From positions 1-6,965 of the forward strand of contig CAYMLL010000353.1 of the NCBI GenBank assembly GCA_964390645.1: DNA of 6,965 nucleotides. The letters run 5' to 3'. Of this stretch, positions 6,151 through 6,965 are shown piece after piece. The notes under the pieces were generated by a model. The model was not told the origin of the DNA, made no database searches, and saw only the letters and a program-made list of their open reading frames with translations. The stretch comes from CAYMLL01 sp964390645 (GTDB lineage Bacteria; Planctomycetota; UBA8108). How positions within the stretch are numbered: the stretch's first letter is position 1; each line of letters starts with the position of its first letter. Made by a program: the position numbers and the translations under genes.

Positions 6151-6965
6151 ATGGTCCGGCTGAGCACCTATCTGGACTCGTTCCTGACCCACCTCGACGT
6201 CGAGCGCGGTCTCTCGCCGCATACGGTGGACGCCTACCGCCGGGACTGCGGCCGCTTTGTCGACGGGGTCAGCGCCGAGGAGGGGCTCTCACGGGCCCCG
6301 ACCGACCTGGTCACCGAGAAGAGCCTCTTCGAGTTCATGGTCAGGGAGCGGGAGCGCGGACGCGACGTCTCCTCGGTCCGTCGCAGCCTCTCGGCGTTGC
6401 GGACCTTCTTCAAGTTCCTCGTGCGCGAACGTGTCCTCGACGAGAACCCCGCTCAGGCCATCGAGACGCCGAAGACCTGGAGCCACCTGCCGACCGTGCT
6501 CGAGGAGCCGGAAATCGCTCGCCTGCTCGACGCCGCCATCGAGCACCCATCGCGCTACCCGCTGCGCGATCGCGCCCTCCTCGAGACTCTCTACGCGACC
6601 GGACTGCGAGTCTCCGAGCTGATCGGTCTGCGGCTCGAGGACCTGCGCAGGGATCTCGGTATCCTCCACTGCCACGGAAAGGGCTCGCGAGAGCGCGTCG
6701 TCCCGATCAGCAAGACCGGGCTCACGGCGATCGACGAATATATCGAGCGGGAGCGATCGAAGCTGTTGAAGAAGCTCGAAAGCAACCTCATCTTCCTCAG
6801 CCGTGGCGGCAAGCCGCTCGGCCGCGAGGTCGTGCGCGAGATGATCCAGAAGTACGCCCGACTGGCAGGCATTCCAGGAACGATCACTCCACACACCCTG
6901 CGCCACTCGCTCGCGACCCACCTGCTGAGAGGCGGGGCCGACCTGCGCACCGTCCAGGAGATCCT
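6151..6965 (+). CDS. xerD: Site-specific tyrosine recombinase XerD, 3' end beyond window
   Basis: Tyrosine recombinase that, with XerC, resolves chromosome dimers at dif sites near the terminus. The frame runs from ATG 6151 to the right edge: 271 codons plus two bases of about 298 expected. Residues 1-105 form the SAM-like core-binding domain (SPHTVDAYRRD at 22-32, ALRTFFKFL at 82-90). The catalytic domain has Arg153 in ATGLRVSEL, Lys177 in HGKGSRERVVPI, and His248 and Arg251 in PHTLRHSLATHLL. These match E. coli XerD Arg148, Lys172, His244 and Arg247 with a constant offset of 4-5. The second His and the Tyr nucleophile should fall just past the edge. GGADLRTVQ at 261-269 is more XerD-like than XerC-like, but XerC or a single-Xer system cannot be excluded. 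No clear Shine-Dalgarno sequence precedes the ATG. Transcription is divergent from pyrD. No integrase-type cargo or repeats are seen, which favours a housekeeping Xer. Confidence 0.9.
   Translation, partial: MVRLSTYLDSFLTHLDVERGLSPHTVDAYRRDCGRFVDGVSAEEGLSRAPTDLVTEKSLFEFMVRERERGRDVSSVRRSLSALRTFFKFLVRERVLDENPAQAIETPKTWSHLPTVLEEPEIARLLDAAIEHPSRYPLRDRALLETLYATGLRVSELIGLRLEDLRRDLGILHCHGKGSRERVVPISKTGLTAIDEYIERERSKLLKKLESNLIFLSRGGKPLGREVVREMIQKYARLAGIPGTITPHTLRHSLATHLLRGGADLRTVQEI

Noticed and set aside
6151..6965. Tyrosine recombinase as integrase of a genomic island
   Set aside because: There is no tRNA, attachment-site repeat, excisionase or cargo gene. Catalytic residue spacing matches the housekeeping XerD.

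Overview
This is a 6.97 kb stretch of high-GC chromosome carrying only housekeeping genes. Four genes lie on the minus strand, in transcription order pyrD (6019-5039), secA (5042-2379), waaA (2359-1025) and metK (862 to the left edge, 3' end missing). One gene, xerD, lies divergently on the plus strand (6151 to the right edge, 3' end missing). I see no mobile element, CRISPR array, tRNA, rRNA or phage gene. There is no previously undescribed system that I can support.

Organism: a Kdo transferase (waaA) implies a diderm bacterium that makes LPS. The strong G/C bias at codon third positions creates long open frames antisense to metK, waaA and secA; these are shadows, not genes. Some sequence details (SVTMGHPDK in MetK, RGRCARQGD in SecA, a class 1B rather than class 2 PyrD) point away from Enterobacteria-like Proteobacteria. 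They do not fix the phylum. My guess is a non-proteobacterial Gram-negative lineage such as Planctomycetes, Acidobacteria or an FCB-type group, held with low confidence.

Layout and coupling: the 131 bp between pyrD and xerD is the only divergent promoter region. It holds a perfect TATAAT on the minus strand overlapping a TATAAC on the plus strand, around the palindrome TTATAA. pyrD and secA overlap by 4 bp (ATGA). secA and waaA are 19 bp apart. waaA and metK are separated by a 162 bp gap (863-1024) with several GC-rich stem-loops, no clear terminator and no convincing promoter. The simplest reading is one transcript pyrD-secA-waaA, possibly continuing into metK.

The gene products act in different processes: pyrimidine synthesis (PyrD), preprotein export (SecA), addition of Kdo to lipid A (WaaA), S-adenosylmethionine synthesis (MetK) and chromosome dimer resolution (XerD). 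They look like a growth-linked cluster, not a pathway. Both edge genes are cut by the window, not visibly damaged.
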